Source of the DNA: DASUNQ01 sp036277075
Lineage (GTDB): Bacteria; Acidobacteriota; Thermoanaerobaculia; Multivoradales; UBA5704
Reading direction: 5' to 3'
Assembly: GCA_036277075.1 (NCBI GenBank)
Contig: DASUNQ010000310.1
Coordinates: forward strand, 1-22,790
Length of the DNA: 22,790 bases
The notes beneath the pieces are model-generated. The model worked only from the letters and a program-made list of their open reading frames with translations, was not told the origin of the DNA and did no database searches. The translations under genes were made by a program, and so were the position numbers. The first letter of the stretch is position 1, and every line of letters begins with the position of its first letter. Of the stretch, positions 1 to 6,689 are shown piece after piece.

Positions 1-906
1 GGCGCTCGGCCAGCGCAGGTTGACCGCGACGTCGGCGGCCGCCATCCAGGCGAGGAAGTCGGCGAGCGGCGGCCGGCCGGCAAGGACGACGCGCGGGAGG
101 AGCGCCTCCGGTACGAGAGCGGAGATGTCGTAGTCCTTCGAGACCTCTCCGATTACGAGGAAGTACGCCTGCGGGTGGCGCGCGGCGATGCGCGCAAAGG
201 CGCGCAGCGCGACGTCGAGGCGCTTGGCGCGGGTCATGTAGCCGAAGGCGGCGATCAGCAGCGCATCGGGCGGCACGCCGAGGCGGGCGCGGAGGGAAGC
301 GGGGTCGCCCGCCGCGGCTTCGCTCTCGCCGCTCCACGGGAAGGGCACCGCGTGGACCGCGGCGCGCGGCCGGCTGGCGAGGACGCGCCGGCGGCTCCCC
401 TCGCCGTGCACGAGGACGCCGAGGCTCGCGTCCACCACCCGCTCGAAGAGCGGGTAGCTCCAGACGTCGAAGCCGGTGCCGGTGTCGAGGCTGCGCTTGG
501 CCAGCAGCCCGCCGCTGCGGCCGCCGGCGTAGCGGACCTCGTCGAGGTAGGCCCCGCGGTCGCCGGCCACCAGCGTCAGCTCGCGCACCATGTGGTGCAG
601 CACCAGCTCGTGGAGGACGACGATGCCCGGCGTCGCGAAGAGCGCGCGGTAGGCGCCGCCGTGGAAGTCGCCGTTGTTGCCGAGCTGGTAGAGGACGGCG
701 TCGAAGGCCGCGGCGCGCGCCGGCAGGTCGGCGAGCGGGTGGACGGGCGGGAGCGCGTCGAGGAGGGCGCGCGGCGGGCGCGGGCCGGGCTCGGCGAAGA
801 CCTCGACCGCGAAGTGCCGCGCCAGGTGCGGCAGCAGCTCGGCGCTGTAGTCGGCGATCCCGGAAGCGAGCGGCGGCAGCGGCGTGACGTAGGCCAGTCG
901 GCGCAC
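1..906 (-). CDS. Glycosyltransferase family 4-like protein, C-terminus cut by window edge
   Basis: Reading from a GTG start at 904-906, 302 codons run open to the window edge, so the C-terminal end is missing. The N-terminus (YVTPLPPLASGIADYSAELL, residues 6-25) is the usual first Rossmann strand and glycine loop of GT4 enzymes. A second-domain start (FGYMTRAKRLDVALRAF, 221-237) and the terminal VAVNLRWPSA are also typical of GT4 proteins that use nucleotide-sugar donors. The start is fixed: an in-frame TGA at 916-918 (the stop of the preceding gene) leaves only this GTG nearby, with GAGGG six bases upstream. It is last in the minus-strand operon within the window, nine bases after the previous gene. 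It probably acts in the cytosol on a lipid-linked or growing glycan. Acceptor and sugar cannot be read from the sequence. Confidence 0.85.
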   Translation of the reverse strand, partial: MRRLAYVTPLPPLASGIADYSAELLPHLARHFAVEVFAEPGPRPPRALLDALPPVHPLADLPARAAAFDAVLYQLGNNGDFHGGAYRALFATPGIVVLHELVLHHMVRELTLVAGDRGAYLDEVRYAGGRSGGLLAKRSLDTGTGFDVWSYPLFERVVDASLGVLVHGEGSRRRVLASRPRAAVHAVPFPWSGESEAAAGDPASLRARLGVPPDALLIAAFGYMTRAKRLDVALRAFARIAARHPQAYFLVIGEVSKDYDISALVPEALLPRVVLAGRPPLADFLAWMAAADVAVNLRWPSA

Positions 907-915
907 GCGGGGCCC

Positions 916-1956
916 TCAGGCGCTCCCCAGGAGGCGGGCGACGACCCCGTCCCAGTGGACGTCGGCGACCGAGGCGGCCCCCCGCTCCCCCATCCTTCGC
1001 GCCTCCTCGCGGTGCTCGGAGAGCCAGTCGAGCCGCCGCGCCACCTCGGCCGGCGCGCCGGCCGGGCAGACGAAGCCGCTCTCGCCGTCGCGCACGAACT
1101 CCAGCACGCCGCCGGCGTCGTCGAGGGTGACGACCGGCTTGCCAGCCTGGAACGCCTCGACGGTGACGTAGCCGTAGTCCTCGTCGTAGGGGGCGTAGTA
1201 GACGGCGAGGGCGCCGGCGTAGAGCTCGGCGGCGCGCTCGTCGTCCACCCAGCCCAGGAGCTCGACGCGGTCCTCGACGCCGAGGCGGCGGACCAGCTCG
1301 GCGAGCGCCTCGCGCTCGGGGCCGTCGCCGGCGATCCGGGCGCGGACGCCGCTGCGCACGTGCTGCATGGCGCGGACGAGGAGGTCGAAGCGCTTCATGC
1401 GGTTGAGGCGCCCGATCGTGAAGACGGCGTCGCCGGAGGGGCCGGGGCGGAGCCGGCCGGTCAGCCGCGGCGGCGGGTAGAGCGCCTCGATCCGCAGGCC
1501 GTTGTGCCGCTCGAGCCGCGCGGCGACGTTCTTCGAGATGGCGAACACCCGCCGCGCCTCGCCCAGCGTGCGCGCGTCCATGGCGCGCAGCATCTCGGTC
1601 GCCGAGCGGTCGCGCGGGCTGTCGCGGAAGTCGCTGTAGCGCGTCCCCTGGAGGTCGTAGGCCTGGCGGAGCTGGTGGACCAGCCAGACGACCTTGTTGG
1701 GGTGCTTGACGAGGTAGGAGGGGAAGCGGGTGGCGACGACCATGTCGATCTTGCGGCCGTCGACCTCGGTCAGGTCGAGCAGGCGCCAGGCGAGGCAGCT
1801 CTTGAAGAGCTGCGTCCGGCTCGGCCAGGTGAACGGGAGCATCACCGTCTCGGCCTCGTGGCCGCGGGCGCGGAGCTGCTCGGCGAGGGACTGGACGAGG
1901 AGCTCGGCGCCGCCGAAGGTGAACGGCACCTGCACGCCGCAGACGCAGATCCTCAT
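916..1956 (-). CDS. GT4 family glycosyltransferase, 346 aa
   Basis: A complete GT-B fold glycosyltransferase. Residues 1-20 hold the N-terminal strand and the GG acceptor-side loop (PFTFGGAELLVQSLAEQL). GRLNRMKRFDLLVRAM (182-197) opens the donor-binding domain. YVTVEAFQAGKPVVTLDDAG (263-282) carries the E-x7-E-like donor loop, with E267 as the likely first glutamate, followed by GGVLEFV. The length is normal for GT4. The ATG at 1954-1956 overlaps the TGA of the upstream coiled-coil gene (ATGA), so translation is probably coupled. The open frame extends far upstream to 2679, but that stretch lies over the other two genes in a different frame and is low-complexity, so I reject it as coding. The role is likely transfer of a sugar from a nucleotide-sugar to a surface glycan precursor. 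Donor specificity is unknown. Confidence 0.9.
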   Translation of the reverse strand: MRICVCGVQVPFTFGGAELLVQSLAEQLRARGHEAETVMLPFTWPSRTQLFKSCLAWRLLDLTEVDGRKIDMVVATRFPSYLVKHPNKVVWLVHQLRQAYDLQGTRYSDFRDSPRDRSATEMLRAMDARTLGEARRVFAISKNVAARLERHNGLRIEALYPPPRLTGRLRPGPSGDAVFTIGRLNRMKRFDLLVRAMQHVRSGVRARIAGDGPEREALAELVRRLGVEDRVELLGWVDDERAAELYAGALAVYYAPYDEDYGYVTVEAFQAGKPVVTLDDAGGVLEFVRDGESGFVCPAGAPAEVARRLDWLSEHREEARRMGERGAASVADVHWDGVVARLLGSA

Positions 1957-2414
1957 GCCGCGGAGGGCGGAGCGCCGCCGCGGCGCTCCGGGTCGCCGGG
2001 GTCGCGGCGCGCTGCGGCTTCGACCTGCCGCTCGAGCTCCGCGAGTTGCCGCAGCGCAGCCGCCAGAGTCTCGGCCAGGCGTGCCTGGTTCCCGGCCTGC
2101 TCGTGGAGCAGCTGGCTCGCCACCTGGTTGAAGCGGTTCTGCCGCTCCCGCACCGGCCGCACGTACCACTTGAAGAAGAGGTGGAAGGCGGCCTTCTTGA
2201 GGAAGACCAGGGCGCGCCCGACGACCGGCCGCGGCGACACCGCGAGCGGCTCCTCGACGTACTCCAGGGTCTCGAGCTCGAGCAGCCGGAGCTTCGTCTC
2301 CTCGCCCCCGGAGAGGGTTGCCAGCTCGGACTGCCGCTGGCGGACCCCGGCGCGGACGCGCTCCAGCAGGTCGGCGACCTGGGCGGCATCCGGGAGCGGC
2401 TCGCCGGCCGTCAA
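1953..2414 (-). CDS. Coiled-coil protein with amphipathic/membrane-binding helix, glycosyltransferase-linked, 153 aa
   Basis: I read this from a TTG at 2412-2414 that overlaps the TGA of the upstream gene (TTGA); it ends in an ATGA overlap with the glycosyltransferase. The middle (ALVFLKKAAFHLFFKWYVRP) is a hydrophobic, lysine- and tryptophan-studded helix, followed by RERQNRFNQVASQLLHEQ and a long heptad-like Leu/Ala helix to about residue 140. The tail is rich in Pro, Gly and Arg. I recall similar short helix-WYVRP-x-QN proteins, free or fused to methyltransferases, in polysaccharide clusters, but I know of no assigned function. It may tether or oligomerise the adjacent glycosyltransferase at the membrane; this is inference. 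No ATG is available in this frame between the start of the conserved region and 3308, which supports the TTG choice. Confidence 0.7.
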   Translation of the reverse strand: MTAGEPLPDAAQVADLLERVRAGVRQRQSELATLSGGEETKLRLLELETLEYVEEPLAVSPRPVVGRALVFLKKAAFHLFFKWYVRPVRERQNRFNQVASQLLHEQAGNQARLAETLAAALRQLAELERQVEAAARRDPGDPERRGGAPPSAA

Positions 2415-2779
2415 GTCGCCGGCTCCGGCGGCGGCTTGGCGGACCGCGTCTTCTTGCTCCGGGGTCCGCCGCGCAGCGGCTTGATGCCGAACTGCAGCAA
2501 CTCGACGTTGGTGCCGCGGAAATGCCCGCGGAGCGCATGAGCGATCCGCCGCCTGATCTCCTGCCCGCGTTCCTGCACGGCGGCGCGCTGCGCGTTGATC
2601 TCGCGCAGCCGGGCGATCGCCACCTCCTGCTTGGCCTCCAGCCGCAGCGCCTCCGCGATCGCCTGCTCGAGCTCGGCATGCTGGCCCGACAGGTGGGGCA
2701 GCTTCTCCAGCAGCGGCTTCAGGTTGTCGCCCAGGATCCTCCAGTCCCCGATGTCGTCGGGCAATGTCCGCGTCACCAT
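2411..2779 (-). CDS. Small basic helical protein of unknown function beside the repeat array, 122 aa
   Basis: The start is ATG 2777-2779 with GAGGGAG seven bases upstream. The protein opens MVTRTLPDDIGDWRILGDN, then LKPLLEKLPHLSGQHAELEQ and a long charged helix (residues about 35-80) rich in Glu, Arg, Ala and Gln. A motif LRGHFRGTNVELLQFGIKP follows, then a basic RGGPRSKKTRSAKPP tail. The FGIKP-plus-basic-tail form resembles short hypothetical proteins I recall from Acidobacteriota. I do not know a function. A nucleic-acid-binding coiled-coil dimer would fit the tail, but that is inference. It is first in the minus-strand glycosyltransferase operon (TTGA overlap downstream) and its start lies only about 20 bp from a 21-bp-register repeat array. 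The frame stays open upstream through the array, but so do four other frames, so that extension is not evidence of coding. Confidence 0.65.
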   Translation of the reverse strand: MVTRTLPDDIGDWRILGDNLKPLLEKLPHLSGQHAELEQAIAEALRLEAKQEVAIARLREINAQRAAVQERGQEIRRRIAHALRGHFRGTNVELLQFGIKPLRGGPRSKKTRSAKPPPEPAT

Positions 2780-2786
2780 GACTTCG

Positions 2787-2793
2787 CTCCCTC
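2787..2793 (-). promoter_or_regulatory. Shine-Dalgarno that sets the start at 2779
   Basis: On the minus strand GAGGGAG lies seven bases before the ATG at 2777-2779. It decides the start of the small basic protein against a longer reading that would translate the repeat array. Confidence 0.6.
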
Positions 2794-2797
2794 TCGG

Positions 2798-3256
2798 CCG
2801 GGAAGTCCTCCCCGGACCCTGGAAACAGCTCCCGGACGGGCCGGGAACAGTTCCCCGGCCTCCGGAACAGTGCCCGGACGGGCCGGGAACAGTTCCCAGG
2901 CGTTTGGAACAGTGCCCGGACGAACCGGGAACAGTTCCCAAGCCTCGGGAACAGTGCCCGAACCAACCGGGCAGAGTTCCAAGGCCGTGGGAACAATGCC
3001 CGGCCCGTCCGGGCAGAGTTCCCAGGCCTCGGGACCGATTCCCCAGGCGTCGGGAACAATGCCCGGCCCGTCCGGGCAGAGTTCCGCAGCGCCGGGAACA
3101 GCGCCCGGCCCGTCCGGGAACAGTTCCAAGGCGCTGGGAACAGTGCCCGAGCCGTCCGGGCAGAGTTCCCAAGCGCCGGGAACAATGCCCGAAGCGTCCG
3201 GGCAGAGTTCCTCCGCGTGGAGAACAGCTCCCCGTCGCCCCGGGAACCGTTCCTCG
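2798..3256. repeat. Intergenic array of 21-bp half-units (42-bp units) with a GGAACAGTTCC-type palindrome
   Basis: Eleven CCGGG-headed units begin at 2798, 2841, 2883, 2925, 2967, 3009, 3072, 3114, 3156, 3198 and 3240. The steps are 43, then four of 42, one of 63, then four of 42, so almost all are exact multiples of 21. Each 42-bp unit holds two half-units: one near CCGGGAACAGTTCCCAAG (or CCGGGCAGAGTTCC...) and one near GGGAACARTGCCCG. Several first halves carry a hyphenated perfect palindrome GGGAAC-A-GTTCCC (units at 2841, 2883, 2925). The copies are degenerate, not identical. Five of six frames are open through the array because 21 is a multiple of three and the DNA is GC-rich. The array fills the gap between the glycosyltransferase operon and hsdM. 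What it does is unknown. Confidence 0.85.
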
Positions 3257-3369
3257 CCGCATGCCCCCGCTGCCCGGCGGTCGGGGACCAGCCGCGCGCC
3301 ATCTCCACCGGCTCCCGGAGTTTATCCCCACTGTCCCGGCCCTCCGCGGCGACGGCTCGGCGGCGTTGC

Positions 3370-3375
3370 TACACT
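3370..3375 (+). promoter_or_regulatory. Possible -10 element for hsdM
   Basis: The 152-bp stretch 3257-3408 after the array holds no gene. TACACT (TAnnnT form) at 3370-3375 lies about 33 bases before the hsdM ATG, which would give a short leader with AAGGAG at 3398-3403. I see no convincing -35 at the usual distance. The call rests on the -10 match alone. Confidence 0.3.
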
Positions 3376-3408
3376 TCAAGTTCCGCCGCAACTGGGTAAG
3401 GAGAAGGA

Positions 3409-4947
3409 ATGCTCACCGGTGATATCAGGGGCCAGATCGACCGCATCTGGGACGCCTTCTGGTCGGGCGGCATCTCCAACCCGCTCGAGGTTATCGAGCA
3501 GATCACCTACCTCCTCTTCCTGCGCCGGCTCGACGACCTGCACACCCTCGAAGAGAACCGCTCCAACCGGCTGAAGACGCCGATGGAGCGGCGCGTCTTC
3601 CCCAAGGGCAAGGACCCGAGGGGCCGCCCCTACGACGACCTCCGCTGGTCGCGCTTCAAGCACTTCGCGCCCGCCGAGATGTTCACGGTGGTCGGCGAGC
3701 ACGTCTTCCCGTTCCTGCGCACTCTCGGCGGCGACGACTCGACTTACGCGCACCACATGAAGGATGCGCGCTTCACCATCCCAACGCCCGCGTTGCTGGC
3801 GAAGGTCGTGGACCTGCTCGACCAGGTTCCCATGGAGGATCGCGACACCAAAGGCGACGTCTACGAGTACATGCTCGGGAAGATCGCCACCGCCGGGCAG
3901 AACGGCCAGTTCCGCACGCCCCGCCACATCATCCGGCTGATGGTCGAGATGACCGCCCCGCGCCCCGGCGACGTGATCTGCGACCCCGCCTGCGGCACCG
4001 CCGGCTTCCTCGTCGCCGCCGGCGAGTACCTGCGCGAGCGCCACCCGGAGATCCTGCGCGACGCCAAGCGGAAGGCGCACTTCCACCGGCAAGCTTTCCA
4101 CGGCTTCGACTTCGACAACACCATGCTGCGGATCGGCAGCATGAACATGCTGCTGCATGGCGTCGAGAACCCCGACATCCGCTACCGCGACTCGCTCGCC
4201 CAGGACCACGCCGGAGAAGAGGAGCGCTACACGCTGGTGCTGGCCAACCCGCCATTCGCCGGGTCGCTCGACTACGAGAACACCGCCAAGGACCTCCTGC
4301 AGATCGTCAAGACGAAGAAGACCGAGCTGCTCTTCCTCGCGCTCTTTCTGAGGCTCCTCAAGCCCGGCGGCCGCGCCGCCGTCATCGTGCCCGACGGCGT
4401 CCTCTTCGGCTCGAGCAAGGCGCACAAGGAGCTGCGCCGGCTGCTCATCGAGGATCAGAAGCTCGACGCCGTGATCTCGCTGCCCGGCGGCGTCTTCAAG
4501 CCCTATGCCGGCGTTTCGACCGCCATCCTGCTCTTCACCAAGACCAACTCCGGCGGCACCGACCAGGTGTGGTTCTACGACTGCGACGCCGACGGCTGGA
4601 GCCTCGACGACAAACGCACGCCGCTCTTGAGCGAGGACAAGCTCGGCCCCGTCCCGCCAACCGCGCTCACCGCTGACGAACACGCCAGGAATAACCTGCC
4701 CGACATCCTCGCCCGCTGGCACCAACGCGACGGCGAAGAGCGCAAGCGCCCGCGCACGGCGCAGAGCTTCTGCGTGTCCCATGCCGACCTCGCGACGCAG
4801 GGCTATGACCTAAGTCTCAACCGCTATAAGGAAGTTGTTCACGATAAAATGGACCACCGGCCGCCGCAGGAGATCCTCGCCGACCTCGCCAGGATGGAGG
4901 CGGAGATCCAGCAAGGAATGAGGGAACTCGGGAGCATGCTGGGATGA
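3409..4947 (+). CDS. hsdM: Type I restriction-modification system DNA methyltransferase subunit HsdM, 512 aa
   Basis: N6-adenine DNA methyltransferase of a type I system; with HsdS it methylates the bipartite recognition site using SAM. Residues 5-135 form the helical HsdM N-terminal domain (IDRIWDAFWSG... EQITYLLFLRRLDDL). GQFRTPRHIIRLMVE (166-180) precedes the SAM-binding motif DPACGTAGFLVAAGE (192-206). The catalytic motif IV is NPPF (280-283). The length fits HsdM. AAGGAG five bases before the ATG supports the start. The last four bases overlap hsdS (ATGA), the normal arrangement for co-folded M and S subunits. Motifs are intact and nothing suggests decay. Confidence 0.97.
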   Translation: MLTGDIRGQIDRIWDAFWSGGISNPLEVIEQITYLLFLRRLDDLHTLEENRSNRLKTPMERRVFPKGKDPRGRPYDDLRWSRFKHFAPAEMFTVVGEHVFPFLRTLGGDDSTYAHHMKDARFTIPTPALLAKVVDLLDQVPMEDRDTKGDVYEYMLGKIATAGQNGQFRTPRHIIRLMVEMTAPRPGDVICDPACGTAGFLVAAGEYLRERHPEILRDAKRKAHFHRQAFHGFDFDNTMLRIGSMNMLLHGVENPDIRYRDSLAQDHAGEEERYTLVLANPPFAGSLDYENTAKDLLQIVKTKKTELLFLALFLRLLKPGGRAAVIVPDGVLFGSSKAHKELRRLLIEDQKLDAVISLPGGVFKPYAGVSTAILLFTKTNSGGTDQVWFYDCDADGWSLDDKRTPLLSEDKLGPVPPTALTADEHARNNLPDILARWHQRDGEERKRPRTAQSFCVSHADLATQGYDLSLNRYKEVVHDKMDHRPPQEILADLARMEAEIQQGMRELGSMLG

Positions 4948-6104
4948 CTGCTGTATCGACCATCGCCCTTGGGGAAATCATGGCGACGAAATCCGGGGCG
5001 GTGGACCCTTCGATGTACCCTGACGAAGTCTTCGACCTTTACAGCATCCCCGCCTTCGACAGGCGGCAGCCCGAAGTCGTTTCAGGCAGCTCAATAGGCT
5101 CTGCTAAGCAGATTGTCGCACCTGGCGATGTTCTCCTTTCGAAGATTGTCCCGCACATCCGCAGGTCGTGGGTAGTCGGGGGCGAGCGAGGCAGACGGAT
5201 CATTGCTTCCGGCGAATGGATTGTCTTTCGCAGCGATCGGATGCACCCTCACTATCTCCGTCAGGTACTACTTGGCGACCCATTTCATGTGCAGTTCATG
5301 AGGACGGTTTCGGGTGTGGGTGGCTCGCTGCTTAGAGCTCGCCCCGCACACGTGGCGAAGATCGAGATCCCCTTCCCACCCTTGGCGGAGCAAAGGCGGA
5401 TTGCAAAGTTGCTGGACCGGGCGGAGGCGTTGCGGGCCAAGCGCCGCACCGCCCTTGCCCAACTCGACACCCTCACCCAAGCCATCTTCCTCGACCTTTT
5501 CGGCGACCCCGCCACGAATCCAAAGGGGTGGGCGAAGGTGGTGCTCGGAGACGTCGCCACGTTCGTCGGAGGGGGAACTCCGAGCCGAGCATGCCCGGAG
5601 TACTTCACTGGCTCGATTTGCTGGGCGACCTCCAAGGACATGAAAGGCGAGTTCCTTGACGATACTGAGGAGCACATTACTGAAGGAGCGCTAAAGGCCA
5701 GCGCCACCAAGCTCGTTCCCGCTGGGACGCTACTGGTCGTCGTCAAGAGCAAAGTTCTCGCCCATCATCTTCCTGTGGCTGTGGTCCGGGTGCCAACATG
5801 CTTTGGGCAGGACCTGAAAGGCATCATACCCGGCGAACGTTGCGAGGTGTCTTTCGTCGGAACCGCGTTGCGCCTTGGCAAGCGATGGCTTTTGGAACGG
5901 GCGCGAGGCATCAACACCGAAGGACTAACGCTTGACCATCTACGTGCGTTTCCACTACCTCTCCCACCCCTTTCTCTTCAACACGACTTCGCCCGCCGTG
6001 TCGCCGCCGTGGAGACCCTGAAGGCCGCCCACCGCGCCTCACTGGCCGAACTCGACGCGCTCTTCTCATCCCTCCAGCATCGCACTTTCCAGGGGGGACT
6101 CTGA
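4944..6104 (+). CDS. hsdS: Type I restriction-modification specificity subunit HsdS, 386 aa
   Basis: HsdS recognises the two halves of the target site and scaffolds HsdM and HsdR. The layout is canonical: TRD1 (about 1-145), central conserved helix (FPPLAEQRRIAKLLDRAEAL, 144-163, running to LDLFGDP at 184-190), TRD2 (about 195-340, opening GWAKVVLGDVATFVGGGTPS), then the second conserved helix (PPLSLQHDFARRVAAVETLK, 341-360). The repeated PPL...Q...A/L pattern before each helix marks the two half-subunits. The start overlaps the hsdM stop. By eye the TRD-coding DNA is less GC-rich than hsdM, as expected when TRDs are exchanged between strains. The recognition sequence cannot be deduced here. 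The gene looks full length. Confidence 0.95.
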   Translation: MTAVSTIALGEIMATKSGAVDPSMYPDEVFDLYSIPAFDRRQPEVVSGSSIGSAKQIVAPGDVLLSKIVPHIRRSWVVGGERGRRIIASGEWIVFRSDRMHPHYLRQVLLGDPFHVQFMRTVSGVGGSLLRARPAHVAKIEIPFPPLAEQRRIAKLLDRAEALRAKRRTALAQLDTLTQAIFLDLFGDPATNPKGWAKVVLGDVATFVGGGTPSRACPEYFTGSICWATSKDMKGEFLDDTEEHITEGALKASATKLVPAGTLLVVVKSKVLAHHLPVAVVRVPTCFGQDLKGIIPGERCEVSFVGTALRLGKRWLLERARGINTEGLTLDHLRAFPLPLPPLSLQHDFARRVAAVETLKAAHRASLAELDALFSSLQHRTFQGGL

Positions 6105-6131
6105 GGTTCGCGGCTACCTTCAAGAGGCAGG

Positions 6132-6155
6132 TACCATAGAGTCCGTTCGGAGGAG
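6132..6155 (+). promoter_or_regulatory. Possible -10 and Shine-Dalgarno of the toxin-antitoxin module
   Basis: In the 56-bp gap after hsdS, TACCAT (6132-6137) fits a TAnnnT -10 element. GGAGGAG (6149-6155) sits five bases before the antitoxin ATG and is the stronger of the two calls. No clear -35 is visible. If real, the module, and perhaps hsdR downstream, has its own promoter separate from hsdMS. Antitoxins of this type commonly repress their own promoter. Confidence 0.4.
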
Positions 6156-6160
6156 CCCTC

Positions 6161-6391
6161 ATGAGCAAAGCCGACCTGAAGCAGGAGATCCGGAAACTAC
6201 CTTTCCCTGAACGGGTGGAACTGCTCGAAGAACTGTGGCGGGAGGCGGAGACAGAGCAGCCCGAGCTTCTCGACTGGCAGAAGGAGATCCTCGACCAGCG
6301 GCTGCGGGACGCTGAGGCCAATCCCGAGGACTGGGTCTCCTGGGACGAGGCGAAGTTGCGCTTGGAACGCTTGGCTCAGCGCCCCGGATGA
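6161..6391 (+). CDS. Addiction-module antitoxin, unstable-antitoxin family (PF09720-like), 76 aa
   Basis: A short, highly charged helical protein. The opening LKQEIRKLPFPERVELLEEL (residues 6-25), W, and then ILDQRLRDAEANPEDWVSWD with a final LERLAQRPG match the putative addiction-module component family, whose members usually precede a RelE/ParE-type toxin. The length is typical (70-80 aa). The antitoxin is expected to bind and block the toxin and to be proteolytically unstable. A strong Shine-Dalgarno (GGAGGAG) supports the start. Its TGA overlaps the toxin ATG (ATGA). It lies between hsdS and hsdR, an unusual position that separates the restriction subunit from the modification genes. Confidence 0.88.
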   Translation: MSKADLKQEIRKLPFPERVELLEELWREAETEQPELLDWQKEILDQRLRDAEANPEDWVSWDEAKLRLERLAQRPG

Positions 6392-6678
6392 GGCCGCGCC
6401 TTCGCTCGGCGGCCGAAGCGGATACGGCGGAAGCCATCCGATGGTACAACGAGCAGAAGCCGGGCCTCGGCGCGCGGTTCCTGGAGGCCCTCGACTTCAC
6501 CCTGGAGAGCATCGAGGAGAACCCGAAGTTGTACCCGCTGGTGCACCAGCAGATGCGCCGCGCCCTGTTTCCTCGTCCCTTCCCATACATGGTGCTCTTC
6601 CGGCTCGAAGGCGAACAGGCCTCCATCTACGCCGTCCTCCATCACGCGCGCAACCCGGAGCTGTGGAAGCGGCGCTGA
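6388..6678 (+). CDS. RelE/ParE superfamily toxin, 96 aa
   Basis: The protein opens with basic residues (MRPRLRSAAEADTAEAIRWY), then FLEALDFTLESIEENPKLYP, a basic strand (RRALFPRPFPYMVLFRLEGE), and ends IYAVLHHARNPELWKRR. This alpha-alpha-beta layout and the final A-V-x-H-x-x-R-x-P-x-x-W-x-x-R pattern are diagnostic of the RelE/ParE fold. Members either cut mRNA at the ribosome or poison gyrase; this sequence alone does not tell which, and the RxPExWxxR ending is common to ParE-like proteins. It is coupled by ATGA overlap to the antitoxin. Its stop is only 11 bp from the hsdR start. Confidence 0.9.
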   Translation: MRPRLRSAAEADTAEAIRWYNEQKPGLGARFLEALDFTLESIEENPKLYPLVHQQMRRALFPRPFPYMVLFRLEGEQASIYAVLHHARNPELWKRR

Positions 6679-6689
6679 GCGATTGCTGC

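Noticed and set aside
175..2484. 769-codon open frame on the plus strand
   Set aside because: It is antisense to the GT4 genes with clear motifs, has a biased Arg/Ala/Gly/Val composition and no recognisable domain; a GC-rich shadow.
2798..3256. CRISPR array
   Set aside because: The 42-bp units have no constant repeat with unique spacers; both halves of each unit are degenerate copies of one motif, and no cas gene is present.
2411..3391. A 326-residue protein made by extending the 122-aa protein through the repeat array (14-residue repeats)
   Set aside because: Five of six frames are open through the array because its period is a multiple of three, the repeat translation looks artificial, and a good Shine-Dalgarno marks the start at 2779.
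6441..6689. N-terminal extension of HsdR to an upstream ATG
   Set aside because: It lies over the toxin gene in another frame and reads as low-complexity; the conserved HsdR start begins at GTG 6690.
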